This document shows, piece by piece, positions 8,232 through 15,627 of a stretch of 64,000 nt of DNA (positions within the stretch are counted from its first letter, which is position 1; each line of letters opens with the position of its first letter). The translations under genes and the position numbers were made by a program. This DNA comes from Geodermatophilus sp. TF02-6. GTDB lineage: Bacteria > Actinomycetota > Actinomycetes > Mycobacteriales > Geodermatophilaceae. The stretch covers positions 186,001 to 250,000 of the forward strand of contig NZ_QOHF01000001.1 in NCBI RefSeq assembly GCF_003319115.1. The letters run 5' to 3'. The notes beneath the pieces were generated by a model, which was not told where the DNA came from, did not search any database, and worked only from the letters and a program-made list of their open reading frames with translations.

Positions 8232-9098
8232 CTGGTCCACCCGCGCCAGCCACTCCACCGCCTTGTCCGCGTGCGCCTTGTCGACGTGGACGTCGCCGTA
8301 CACGACCGCGCCGTCCCCGCGCGCCTCCGCCTCCCGGTAGGTCGACAGCAGCCCGCGGTAGAAGTCGATGGTGGCGGCGTCCGGCGTGAAGACCTCGTTG
8401 ACCACCGGGACGTGCGTGGGGTGCAGCACGACCTGCCCGCGGAACCCCGTCTTCCGGCCGCGGACGGTGAACTCCCGCAGGCCGTCGAGGTCGTGGATGC
8501 GCTCCCAGAGGGCGGTCAGGGGGTGCCGGCCGGCGGCGCGGGTGGCCAGCAGGATCCGCGTGCGGTGGTACAGCGACTCGGTGCCCTCGGGGCTCCACTC
8601 GTAGCCGACCGCCTTGGCGATGTCGGCGTGCTCGGCCGTCGGCCCGATCACCGCGCCGACGCGGGGGCTCGCCGCGGCGATCTCCTCGCAGTGCTGGATC
8701 CCCTGGACGGTCTCCACGGGGATGATGTACTCCACGCCCGAGGTGCCGGACCGCGCCTCGACGTGGTCGAGCAGGGTGTCCCAGCGGACCACGTCGAGGG
8801 CGGTGTCGACCTTGGGGGCGAACACCCCCGTCAACCCCGGCACCACGGTCGCCTCCAGGTCGGCCCCGGCCAGCCCGGTGCCCAGCGAGTTGGGCCGGAC
8901 GAACAGCCCCGTCCGGGGGCGCTCCTGGCTCAGGCGCGCGACCGCGTCGGCGACCTCGCCCCGTGCTGCGGCCTTGAGGTGGTCGGGCACCGAGTCCTCG
9001 AGGTCGAAGCAGATCGCGTCGGCGCCGCAGGCGGCGGCCTTGTCGAACCACGACGTCTTGTGCGCCGGCACGAACAGGACCGTGCGGTACGGCTTCAC
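8205..9098 (-). CDS. HpcH/HpaI aldolase - citrate lyase beta-like (CitE family)
   Basis: 297-residue TIM-barrel lyase. 'RTVLFVPAHKTSWFDKAAAC' is the CitE opening. 'CFDLEDSVPD' has the magnesium-binding Glu/Asp, 'GLFVRPNSLGTG' the CoA-site Arg, and 'YIIPVETVQGIQ' the second metal Glu. Relatives cleave or make malyl-CoA, citramalyl-CoA and similar C-C bonds, or act as thioesterases. Next to MaoC this suggests an adjacent hydrate-then-cleave step on a branched acyl-CoA. A GTG start gives the standard N-terminus. Confidence 0.85.
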   Translation of the reverse strand: MKPYRTVLFVPAHKTSWFDKAAACGADAICFDLEDSVPDHLKAAARGEVADAVARLSQERPRTGLFVRPNSLGTGLAGADLEATVVPGLTGVFAPKVDTALDVVRWDTLLDHVEARSGTSGVEYIIPVETVQGIQHCEEIAAASPRVGAVIGPTAEHADIAKAVGYEWSPEGTESLYHRTRILLATRAAGRHPLTALWERIHDLDGLREFTVRGRKTGFRGQVVLHPTHVPVVNEVFTPDAATIDFYRGLLSTYREAEARGDGAVVYGDVHVDKAHADKAVEWLARVDQLAELNGGS

Positions 9099-9124
9099 CG
9101 TCGTCCTCCCGGGCTCGGGCGGTG

Positions 9125-9195
9125 CTCGATCAGCAGGGGCTCGATCAGCAGGGGCTCGATCAGCAGGGGCTCGATCAGCAGGGGCTCGGTCAGTA
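9125..9195. repeat. 15-bp tandem repeat, four perfect copies plus a degenerate fifth
   Basis: Four exact units CTCGATCAGCAGGGG fill most of the gap between the acyl-CoA dehydrogenase and lyase genes. A fifth, degenerate unit runs into the stop codon of the dehydrogenase. The units contain no gene. The layout suggests serial slippage duplication starting from the gene's 3' end. Confidence 0.9.
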
Positions 9196-10356
9196 GCTGC
9201 GCGGCAGGCCCAGGACGTGCTCGCTGAGGTAGTTCAGGACCATCTCCTGGCTGATCGGCGCGATCCGCTTGAGCCGGGCCTCCCGGAAGTACCGCTCGAC
9301 GTGGTACTCCTTGCCGAACCCGAAGCCGCCGTGCGTCTGCAGTGCGGCGTCCGCGGCGAAGAAGGCCGCGTCGGCCGCCAGGTACTTGCCCATGTTGGCC
9401 TCGCGCCCGCAGGGCAGCCCGTTGTCCAGCAGCCAGGCGGCCTTGGTCACCATCAGGTCGGCCGCGTCCAGGCGCATCAGCGCCTCGGCGAGCGGGAAGG
9501 CGACGCCCTGGTTCTGGCCGATCGGCCGGTCGAAGACGATCCGCTCCTTGGCGTAGGTGGTCGCGCGGCGCACGGCGGCGCGGCCGATGCCCAGCGCGGC
9601 GTTGGCGGAGATGATCCGCTCGGCGTTGAGGCCGGCGAGGATGGCCCGGAACCCCTTGTCGACCTCGCCCACGACGTCCTCGTCGGCGACGAACAGGTCG
9701 TCGATGAACAGCTCGTTGGTGTTCACCGCGTTTCGGCCGAGCTTGGGGATCTCGCGGATCTGCACGTGCTCGGGGTCCATCTCGGCGAACAGCAGCGTCA
9801 TGCCGTCGGTCTTCTTCGCGACGTCGGCGAGCTTGGTGGTGCGGCAGAGCAGCAGCATCCGCTCGGCCTGCTGCGCCTTGGTGATCCACACCTTCTTGCC
9901 CGAGATGCGGTACCCGCCGGGCACCTTGCGGGCGAAGGTGGTGATGCGGGAGGTGTCGGTGCCGGCGTCGGGCTCGGTGACCGCGAAGGAGATGTGCAGG
10001 TCGCCCGAGGGCACGCGGGGCAGGAAGCGCTGCTTGAGCTCCTCCGAGCCGTGCCGGATGATCGGGTCGAAGCCGAAGATGCCGATGTGCACGGCGCTGC
10101 AGGCGTTCATCCCGCCGCCGGTCGCCGAGATCTCCTGCTCGACGATGGCCGCCTCGGTGACGCCCAGGCCGCCGCCGCCGTACTCCTCGGGGATGGTGAT
10201 GCCCAGCCAGCCGGCCTTGGCGACGGCGTTGTAGAACTCCCACGGGAACTCGTGGGAGATGTCGTGCTCCATCCAGTACTGGTCGTCGAACGGCGCGCAC
10301 ATCTCCCGGACGGCCCGGCGGATGTCCTCGTGCAGCGGGTTCGAGCTGAAGTCCAC
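9190..10356 (-). CDS. acyl-CoA dehydrogenase
   Basis: 388 residues. The flavin-binding block 'SFAVTEPDAGTDTSRITTFA' and 'GYRISGKKVWITKAQQAERM' match FadE-type proteins. 'RALGIGRAAVRRATTYAKER'-like and 'DRPIGQNQGVAFPLAEALMR' match the C-terminal helical domain, with 'QTHGGFGFGKEYHVERYFREARL' at the active-site end. It introduces the alpha-beta double bond into an acyl-CoA and passes electrons to ETF. GTG start with GGAGGA six bases upstream. It leads an operon with CitE-like, MaoC and SMP-30-like genes, and has an operator copy over its promoter. Confidence 0.92.
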   Translation of the reverse strand: MDFSSNPLHEDIRRAVREMCAPFDDQYWMEHDISHEFPWEFYNAVAKAGWLGITIPEEYGGGGLGVTEAAIVEQEISATGGGMNACSAVHIGIFGFDPIIRHGSEELKQRFLPRVPSGDLHISFAVTEPDAGTDTSRITTFARKVPGGYRISGKKVWITKAQQAERMLLLCRTTKLADVAKKTDGMTLLFAEMDPEHVQIREIPKLGRNAVNTNELFIDDLFVADEDVVGEVDKGFRAILAGLNAERIISANAALGIGRAAVRRATTYAKERIVFDRPIGQNQGVAFPLAEALMRLDAADLMVTKAAWLLDNGLPCGREANMGKYLAADAAFFAADAALQTHGGFGFGKEYHVERYFREARLKRIAPISQEMVLNYLSEHVLGLPRSY

Positions 10357-10484
10357 CCTGTCCTCCTCCGTGGGTCGCCGGTCCCGGCGCGCACCGACGG
10401 GCCGGCGTGGTCCCGCCGGGGTGCCGCCGGATCCCCCACGCCCGGGTCCGCGCCGCCGACGGGCTGGCGACGACGCGCCGACAC

Positions 10485-10515
10485 ATGCTAATCATGCGCA
10501 GCGTTCTGACGTCAA
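10485..10515 (-). promoter_or_regulatory. shared operator, copy 2, overlapping a predicted promoter
   Basis: The 17-bp site (10485-10501) reads ATGCTAAT-C-ATGCGCAG. On the minus strand a TTGACG box lies upstream and TAGCAT, inside the operator, can serve as -10 with a 19-base spacer. An operator over the -10 region is a classic repressor layout. It serves the acyl-CoA dehydrogenase operon; the MFS gene ends 30 bases to the right. Confidence 0.65.
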
Positions 10516-10531
10516 GGTCGGGCTCCGGCGT

Positions 10532-11998
10532 TCAGGGCAGGGGGTGGGCGGCGCCGGTCGGGGCGTCGTCCGTGTCCGGTGCGGCGGCCGACCGGGTCGG
10601 CGGCCGGCGCCGCGGGACGACGCTGGCCGCCGCCGCGCCGAGGACGACGACCAGCCCCGTGACGGCGGCGGCGTCGTACCCGGCGGCGGCCGGGAAGCCG
10701 TCCGCGGACCCGCCGTAGGCGCTGAGGAGCGCGGCGCTCAGCGCGCTGCCGGTCGCGTACCCGATGGTGCGCGCGACCTGGTTGAAGCCGACGGCGCTGC
10801 CCACCTCCGACGGCGGGACGGCCCGCACGATGAGGCCGGGCATCGCGGCGAACGTGCACCCCGCGCCGAGCCCGGCCAGGGCCATCGTGGCGAACACCAG
10901 GGCCACGTCGTGCCGCGCGGTGAGGAACAGCCCCATCGCGGCCCCGAACAGGACGCACCCGACGGGGAGGAGGAGCGCCGCGTCGCGGCCGCGCAGCAGC
11001 CGCGGCGCCAGCTGCGCCGTGGCCAGGCTGACCACGGCGAAGGGGACCATCGCCGACGCGGTGACGAACACCGAGGCCGCCAGGCCGTCGGGCTCGTCCC
11101 GCGGGGTGCGCAGCAGCCGGGTCGCGGCCGACAGCAGCAGGTAGACGCCGACGCCGGCCGCGAGACCGGTGAGGTCGGCGAGCAGCACCTCCCGGTGCCG
11201 CAGCAGGCGCAGCTGCACGAGCGGCTGCGGCCGGTGCAGCTCGTGGCGGGTCCACAGGACGGCGCTGCACCCGGCGACCCCGAGCAGGCCGAGGACGGCC
11301 GGCGACCCCCATCCCCACGCGGCCGCCTCGCTCACCGCCGTCAGCACCGAGGTCAGCGCGACCGCGAGGAGGACGGCTCCCGGGAGGTCGAACGGCACGG
11401 GCGACAGGTGCCCGCCCGGCGGCAGGACCAGCACGGCGAGCAGCAGCGCGGCGCCGGCCACCGCCGCGCCGAAGGCGAAGCTCGCCTCGACGCCGCCGAG
11501 CTCGGCGAGCGCCCCGCTCACCGGGTACCCGAGGCCGGCACCGGCCACCGTGGTCACCGACAGCAGGGGGACCGCGGGAGCCGCGCGCAGCGGCTGCAGG
11601 TGGTCGCGGGCGATGGCGATGCCGAGCGGCATCATCCCGACGCCGACGCCCTGCATCGCCCGCCCGGCCAGGAGACCGGCGAAGCCCAGCGGCACGGCGG
11701 CGAGCAGACAGCCGGTCGTGACGACCGCGAGCGCCGCCAGGACCACGCGGCGTCGGTGCGGCCCGTCGCCGAGCCGGCCCAGGACGGGCGCGGCCACGGC
11801 ACCGACCAGCATCGCGACGGTCACCGACCACTGGGCCGACCGGACCGACACCCCCCGGTCCGCGGCGATCTCCGGGACCAGCGGCGCGCCGAGGCTGCTG
11901 ATGAGGCCGACCACGACGACGACGAGCACCAGGCACCCGACGAGCGCCGGCTCGCTGCCCGAACGGCGGGACCCGACGGCCGGCGACACGGCGCTCAT
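10532..11998 (-). CDS. MFS transporter (DHA2/EmrB-like)
   Basis: 488 residues with about 14 hydrophobic segments. Motif A-like 'PVLGRLGDGPHRRRVVLAA' lies in the first cytoplasmic loop and 'LLAGRAMQGVGVGMMPLGIA' is motif C-like. The second half has 'FAAMPGLIVRAVPPSEVGSA'. This is the drug/proton antiporter-type family with 14 helices, usually an exporter of hydrophobic or acidic compounds. The ATG overlaps the stop of the amidohydrolase gene by four bases. In this operon it may export toxic intermediates or import an acid; direction is not determinable. Confidence 0.85.
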   Translation of the reverse strand: MSAVSPAVGSRRSGSEPALVGCLVLVVVVVGLISSLGAPLVPEIAADRGVSVRSAQWSVTVAMLVGAVAAPVLGRLGDGPHRRRVVLAALAVVTTGCLLAAVPLGFAGLLAGRAMQGVGVGMMPLGIAIARDHLQPLRAAPAVPLLSVTTVAGAGLGYPVSGALAELGGVEASFAFGAAVAGAALLLAVLVLPPGGHLSPVPFDLPGAVLLAVALTSVLTAVSEAAAWGWGSPAVLGLLGVAGCSAVLWTRHELHRPQPLVQLRLLRHREVLLADLTGLAAGVGVYLLLSAATRLLRTPRDEPDGLAASVFVTASAMVPFAVVSLATAQLAPRLLRGRDAALLLPVGCVLFGAAMGLFLTARHDVALVFATMALAGLGAGCTFAAMPGLIVRAVPPSEVGSAVGFNQVARTIGYATGSALSAALLSAYGGSADGFPAAAGYDAAAVTGLVVVLGAAAASVVPRRRPPTRSAAAPDTDDAPTGAAHPLP

Positions 11999-12870
11999 GC
12001 CGCGGACGCGTCTCCGAGCCGGTACACCCGCCGCGCGGTGCGGCTCAGGACGGCGGCCGCCTCCTCGGCGCCGAAGGGGGCGAGCAGCTCGCGGACGCCG
12101 GTCACCGTCCTGGCGTGGTCCCCGGCCCGCAGGCTGACCGGCCAGTCGCTGCCGAAGAGGACGCGCCCGGACCCGAACGCCTCGAGCACCGCCTCGGCGA
12201 AGGGACGCAGGTCCTCGACCGTCCACCGCTCGAGGTCGGCCGTGGTGGTGAGGCCGGAGAGCTTGCAGCAGGCGTTCGGCGCCCGCGCCAGACGCCGGAT
12301 GCCGGCGTGCCAGGACCGCGACTCCTCGGCGTGCCAGCCGGCCGCCACGGGTGGCTTGCCCGCGTGGTCGAGGACGAAGGTCGTCTGCGGCAGCGCGCGC
12401 ACCGCCGCCGTGGTCGGCTCGAGCTGCGCCGGTCGCATCATCAGGTCGCACACCAGGCCCTGCGCCCCGAGCCGGGCCATCCCGCGGTGCACCTCGGGGC
12501 GGCCGATCCACGCGCCCGGGTCCGGCTCGGCCTGGGCCTGGTGGCGCACCCCGCGCAGGAGCTCTCCGCCGGCGAGGCCGCGCAGGCGGTCGAGCCGGTC
12601 CTCGACGTCGACGGCGGCCAGGTCGACCCAGCCGACCACGCCGGAGACGAGGGGGCAGCCGGCGGCCCGGCGCAGGAGGTCCTCGGTCTCGTCCTCGCGG
12701 TTGAGCACCTGGACGAGCACGACCTCGTCCACGCCCGCGCCCGCCGCGGCCGCGGTCAGGTCCTGCTCGGTGAAGTCCCGGTGGATCACCGCCATGGCGA
12801 CCGGGTCGATCCACGGCTGCGGCCGGTCGGCGAGCCGCCACAGGTGCACGTGCGCGTCGGTGACGTGCAC
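11995..12870 (-). CDS. amidohydrolase family 2 (PDC hydrolase/fuconolactonase-like)
   Basis: 291-residue TIM-barrel metal hydrolase of the Amidohydro_2 group. The metal motif DAHVHLW is right at the N-terminus, 'FVLDHAGKP' supplies the strand-6 His, and 'VLFGSDWPV' the catalytic Asp. Relatives hydrolyse lactones such as 2-pyrone-4,6-dicarboxylate and fuconolactone. Near a Baeyer-Villiger monooxygenase it is a third lactonase candidate in this island. The GTG start was chosen because it lies directly before the HxH motif and five bases after the NTF2-like gene. Confidence 0.82.
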   Translation of the reverse strand: MHVTDAHVHLWRLADRPQPWIDPVAMAVIHRDFTEQDLTAAAAGAGVDEVVLVQVLNREDETEDLLRRAAGCPLVSGVVGWVDLAAVDVEDRLDRLRGLAGGELLRGVRHQAQAEPDPGAWIGRPEVHRGMARLGAQGLVCDLMMRPAQLEPTTAAVRALPQTTFVLDHAGKPPVAAGWHAEESRSWHAGIRRLARAPNACCKLSGLTTTADLERWTVEDLRPFAEAVLEAFGSGRVLFGSDWPVSLRAGDHARTVTGVRELLAPFGAEEAAAVLSRTARRVYRLGDASAA

Positions 12871-12875
12871 GGCCC

Positions 12876-13442
12876 CTACTCGTAGAACTGTCGCAGGAAC
12901 GCGTTGCCCTCGTCGGAGTAGAGGACCTCCGGCCAGTCGGCCGGCCGCCGGTCGCCGTAGGCCCGGACGCTGAGGCGGTCCCCCAGGCCCTCGGGCAGCT
13001 CCGCGAGGGGCATGTAGTACATGTAGGACATCAGCCGGTCGGCGAAGCGCCACGCGCCGTCGGCCTTGCGGTAGGTGTCCTTGTAGCGCAGCGCCACCTG
13101 CATGGCGGCCCCGTCGCGGGTGACCTCCGCGTGCGAGGCGAGCAGGCCCGTGGCGCGGGTCGGGTCGGCGTCGTCAAAGCGGATCACGTGCCCGTGGGTG
13201 AAGTGGTTGGTCGGGCCCAGGGCGGCGAACCGGCCGAGGTAGGTCGTGACGATCTCCTCGATGCCCCGGGCGGCGAACACGCCGTCCTGGGACCGCAGCG
13301 TCGCGTCCTCGCAGAAGATCGCGCGGATCCCCTCCTCGTCGCGCTCGTCCATGACGAAGCCGTACAGCACGGCCAGCTCCGCGATGGCGGTGCGGTCCTC
13401 CAGTCGGGCCAGGCGCGCCTCCAGGTCCGGTTCGTCCGCCAC
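12876..13442 (-). CDS. SnoaL/NTF2-like protein (ring-hydroxylating beta-subunit-like fold)
   Basis: 188 residues. 'LEARLARLEDRTAIAELAVL' then 'YGFVMDERDEEGIRAIFCED' is the standard SnoaL-like_4 opening. 'TNHFTHGHVIRF' and 'YKDTYRKADGAWRFADRLMS' form the sheet and cavity. The GTG start has GAGGAGG six bases upstream, which fixes it over longer frames. First gene of a three-gene operon (NTF2-like, amidohydrolase, MFS), divergent from the flavin reductase. An operator copy lies 68 bases upstream. Function unknown: isomerase, dehydratase or hydrolase are possible for this cavity fold. Confidence 0.8.
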   Translation of the reverse strand: MADEPDLEARLARLEDRTAIAELAVLYGFVMDERDEEGIRAIFCEDATLRSQDGVFAARGIEEIVTTYLGRFAALGPTNHFTHGHVIRFDDADPTRATGLLASHAEVTRDGAAMQVALRYKDTYRKADGAWRFADRLMSYMYYMPLAELPEGLGDRLSVRAYGDRRPADWPEVLYSDEGNAFLRQFYE

Positions 13443-13510
13443 GACACCCTCCTCGTCGACCGCAGGGACCCCATGCCTAGCGCCCGACCCGCCCTGCCGC
13501 AAGGAGTTCC

Positions 13511-13527
13511 GTAGTAATCATGCGCAG
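13511..13527. promoter_or_regulatory. shared operator, copy 3, in a divergent promoter region
   Basis: GTAGTAAT-C-ATGCGCAG lies in the 123-base gap between the NTF2-like operon and the flavin reductase gene, 38 bases before the latter's ATG. The ATGCGCAG half is identical to copies 2, 4 and 5; the other half is degenerate. One site could control both directions. Confidence 0.6.
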
Positions 13528-13565
13528 AAAAAGATAGAAAGGGGCCCCCGCCCGAGGAGGTCCCG

Positions 13566-15575
13566 ATGACAGCCCCCAGCACGGCGACGCCGCCGTCCGG
13601 CCCGGCCACCCCGCCGTACCCGCGCCTGTTCAGCCCGATCGACGTGGGCACGATGCGGCTGCGCAACCGGGTGGTCCTGCCGCCGCACGCCTCGGCGATC
13701 GGGAACGTCTACGGCACCGAGGAGGAGGCGGCGCGCAACATCGCCTACTTCGTCGACCGGTGCCGGGACGGCGGCGCCGGCTGGGTGAGCAGCCTCTCGA
13801 CGCACGTGGCCAACACGCTCATCCCCGGCTTCGAGCCGACCGGGGTGGGCGCGGCCACCACCGGCTTCTTCCGCCTCCCGTTCTTCGTCGAGCGGGTGCA
13901 GCAGTTCTGCGACTCCCTGCACGCGCTGGGGACGTCGGTGTCGGTGCAGATGGTGCACCAGGGCGGCATGCCGCACGGCGCCTCGGCGGTGATGAGCGCC
14001 CCGACCATCAACCTGGTGCCGCACGTGATGACCCGGGCCGACATCGAGGCCTTCGTCCGGGAGTACGCCGAGTCGGCGCGGCTGTCCCAGGCCGGCCGGG
14101 CCGACGGGGTGGAGCTGCACCTCAACCACGACGACCTGCACGAGTGGTTCCTGTCCCCGCTGACCAACCACCGCGAGGACGCCTACGGCGGGTCGCTGGA
14201 GAACCGCTGCCGCTTCTCCGTCGAGACGCTGCGGGCCATCCGCGAGGTCGTCGGCGACACCATGACCGTGGGGGTCCGGCTCAACGTCCGCGAGGAGGTC
14301 CCCGGCGGGTACGGGGTGGACGAGGGCGTCGAGATCGCCCAGTACCTGGAGTCGACCGGGCTGATCGACTACGTGCACGGCGTCGTCGGCAGCCCGTGGG
14401 GCAACCCCAGCTACATCCAGCCGACCTACGTCGCGCCCGCGCAGTTCGCCCCGCTGGTCGGGGAACTCCGCAAGGGCGTCGGCCTGCCGGTCGTCTACAC
14501 CGGCCGGGTCACCGACCCGGACGTCGCCGAGCACGTGCTCGCCGCCGGGCACGCCGACCTCGTCGGCATGGCCCGCGCGCACATCGCCGACGGCGACCTG
14601 CTGCGCAAGGCCCGCGCGGGCCGCACCGCCGAGATCCGCCCCTGCGTCGGGGGCAACGAGTGCATCAGCCGCCGCTACGTCGAGGGCCTCCCCTTCGGCT
14701 GCGCGGTCAACCCGACCACCAGCCACGAGGTGGAGGGCCCCTGGCCGCGGGCGGCGTCCCGACGCAGGCTGGTCGTGGTGGGCGGCGGGCCGGCCGGCAT
14801 GGAGCTGGCGGCCCTGGCGGCCGAGGGGGGCCTTTCCGTCACGCTGCTCGAGGCGGAGGACGAGCTGGGCGGGCAGCTGCGCTACGTCGTCCGGGCGCCG
14901 CGCCACGAGGGCTACACGCAGTACCTCGACTGGCAGCGGCGCCGGCTCACCGCGCTCGCCGTCGACGTCCGGACCGGGTGCAGGGCCACGGCGGGTGACG
15001 TCCGGGCACTGGGCCCGGACGTCGTCGCGGTCGCCACGGGGGCCGGCCCCCGCACCCCGGCCATCGACGGGGTGACCGCCGGGCACGTGCACGACGTCCG
15101 GGACGTGCTGGCCGGGCGGGCCGCGCCCGGCCGCCGCGTCGCCGTGGTCGCCCAGGACGACCACGTCGCCCCGCTGTCGGTCGCCGACTCCCTCGCCGAG
15201 CGCGGCTGCGAGGTCACCGTGGTCTACGCCACCGCCCAGCCGGCGCCGCTGCTGGGCCGCTACATCGTCGGCGCGATCCTCGGCCGGCTCGACGCCCGGG
15301 ACGTGCGCTTCCGGTTCATGGAGGAGGTCGTCGGCATCGGCCGCACGACGATCACGACCCGCAACGTCTACTCCGGCGTGGTCCGCACCGTCGGGGAGTT
15401 CGACTCCGTGGTCCTGGCCTGCGGCAGCGTCTCGGACTCCGGGCTCTACGACGAGCTGGCTCCCGAGCTGCCCGAGGTGCACGTGCTCGGCGACGCCTAC
15501 GCCCCGCGCCGGCTGGTCTTCGCCACCCGCCAGGCGCACGCCCTGGCCCAGGAGCTGGTCACGGCCGCGGCCTGA
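13566..15575 (+). CDS. OYE-like FMN/FAD oxidoreductase (2,4-dienoyl-CoA reductase/TMADH family)
   Basis: 669 residues in two parts. Residues 1-350 form an old-yellow-enzyme barrel ('MRLRNRVVLPPHASAIGN', 'LHLNHDDLHEWFLSPLTNHR', 'YGGSLENRCRF'). Residues 395-669 form an FAD/NAD(P) module ('VVVGGGPAGMELAALAAEGG', 'VVLACGSVSDSGLYDEL'). Between them the family normally has a 4Fe-4S site Cx2Cx2Cx11-12C. Here it reads C360, G363, C366, C379, so the second ligand is glycine. The expected reaction is reduction of an activated C=C bond such as an enone. The ATG is preceded by GAGGAGG. It opens a single-gene unit ended by a strong hairpin. Confidence 0.85.
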   Translation: MTAPSTATPPSGPATPPYPRLFSPIDVGTMRLRNRVVLPPHASAIGNVYGTEEEAARNIAYFVDRCRDGGAGWVSSLSTHVANTLIPGFEPTGVGAATTGFFRLPFFVERVQQFCDSLHALGTSVSVQMVHQGGMPHGASAVMSAPTINLVPHVMTRADIEAFVREYAESARLSQAGRADGVELHLNHDDLHEWFLSPLTNHREDAYGGSLENRCRFSVETLRAIREVVGDTMTVGVRLNVREEVPGGYGVDEGVEIAQYLESTGLIDYVHGVVGSPWGNPSYIQPTYVAPAQFAPLVGELRKGVGLPVVYTGRVTDPDVAEHVLAAGHADLVGMARAHIADGDLLRKARAGRTAEIRPCVGGNECISRRYVEGLPFGCAVNPTTSHEVEGPWPRAASRRRLVVVGGGPAGMELAALAAEGGLSVTLLEAEDELGGQLRYVVRAPRHEGYTQYLDWQRRRLTALAVDVRTGCRATAGDVRALGPDVVAVATGAGPRTPAIDGVTAGHVHDVRDVLAGRAAPGRRVAVVAQDDHVAPLSVADSLAERGCEVTVVYATAQPAPLLGRYIVGAILGRLDARDVRFRFMEEVVGIGRTTITTRNVYSGVVRTVGEFDSVVLACGSVSDSGLYDELAPELPEVHVLGDAYAPRRLVFATRQAHALAQELVTAAA

Positions 15576-15579
15576 CACA

Positions 15580-15618
15580 CCGCGGCTCCGGTCCCGCGTC
15601 GCGGGGCCGGAGCCGCGG
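15580..15618. terminator. bidirectional hairpin terminator
   Basis: An 18-bp stem with one G-T pair and a three-base loop, starting CCGCGGCTCCGG and ending with its complement, lies between the convergent flavin reductase and aldehyde dehydrogenase genes. There is no T-run, as usual in high-GC actinobacteria. Confidence 0.75.
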
Positions 15619-15627
15619 GCCGGTGGG

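Noticed and set aside
9125-9184. Possible CRISPR array
   Set aside because: Units are contiguous 15-mers with no unique spacers and no cas genes nearby.
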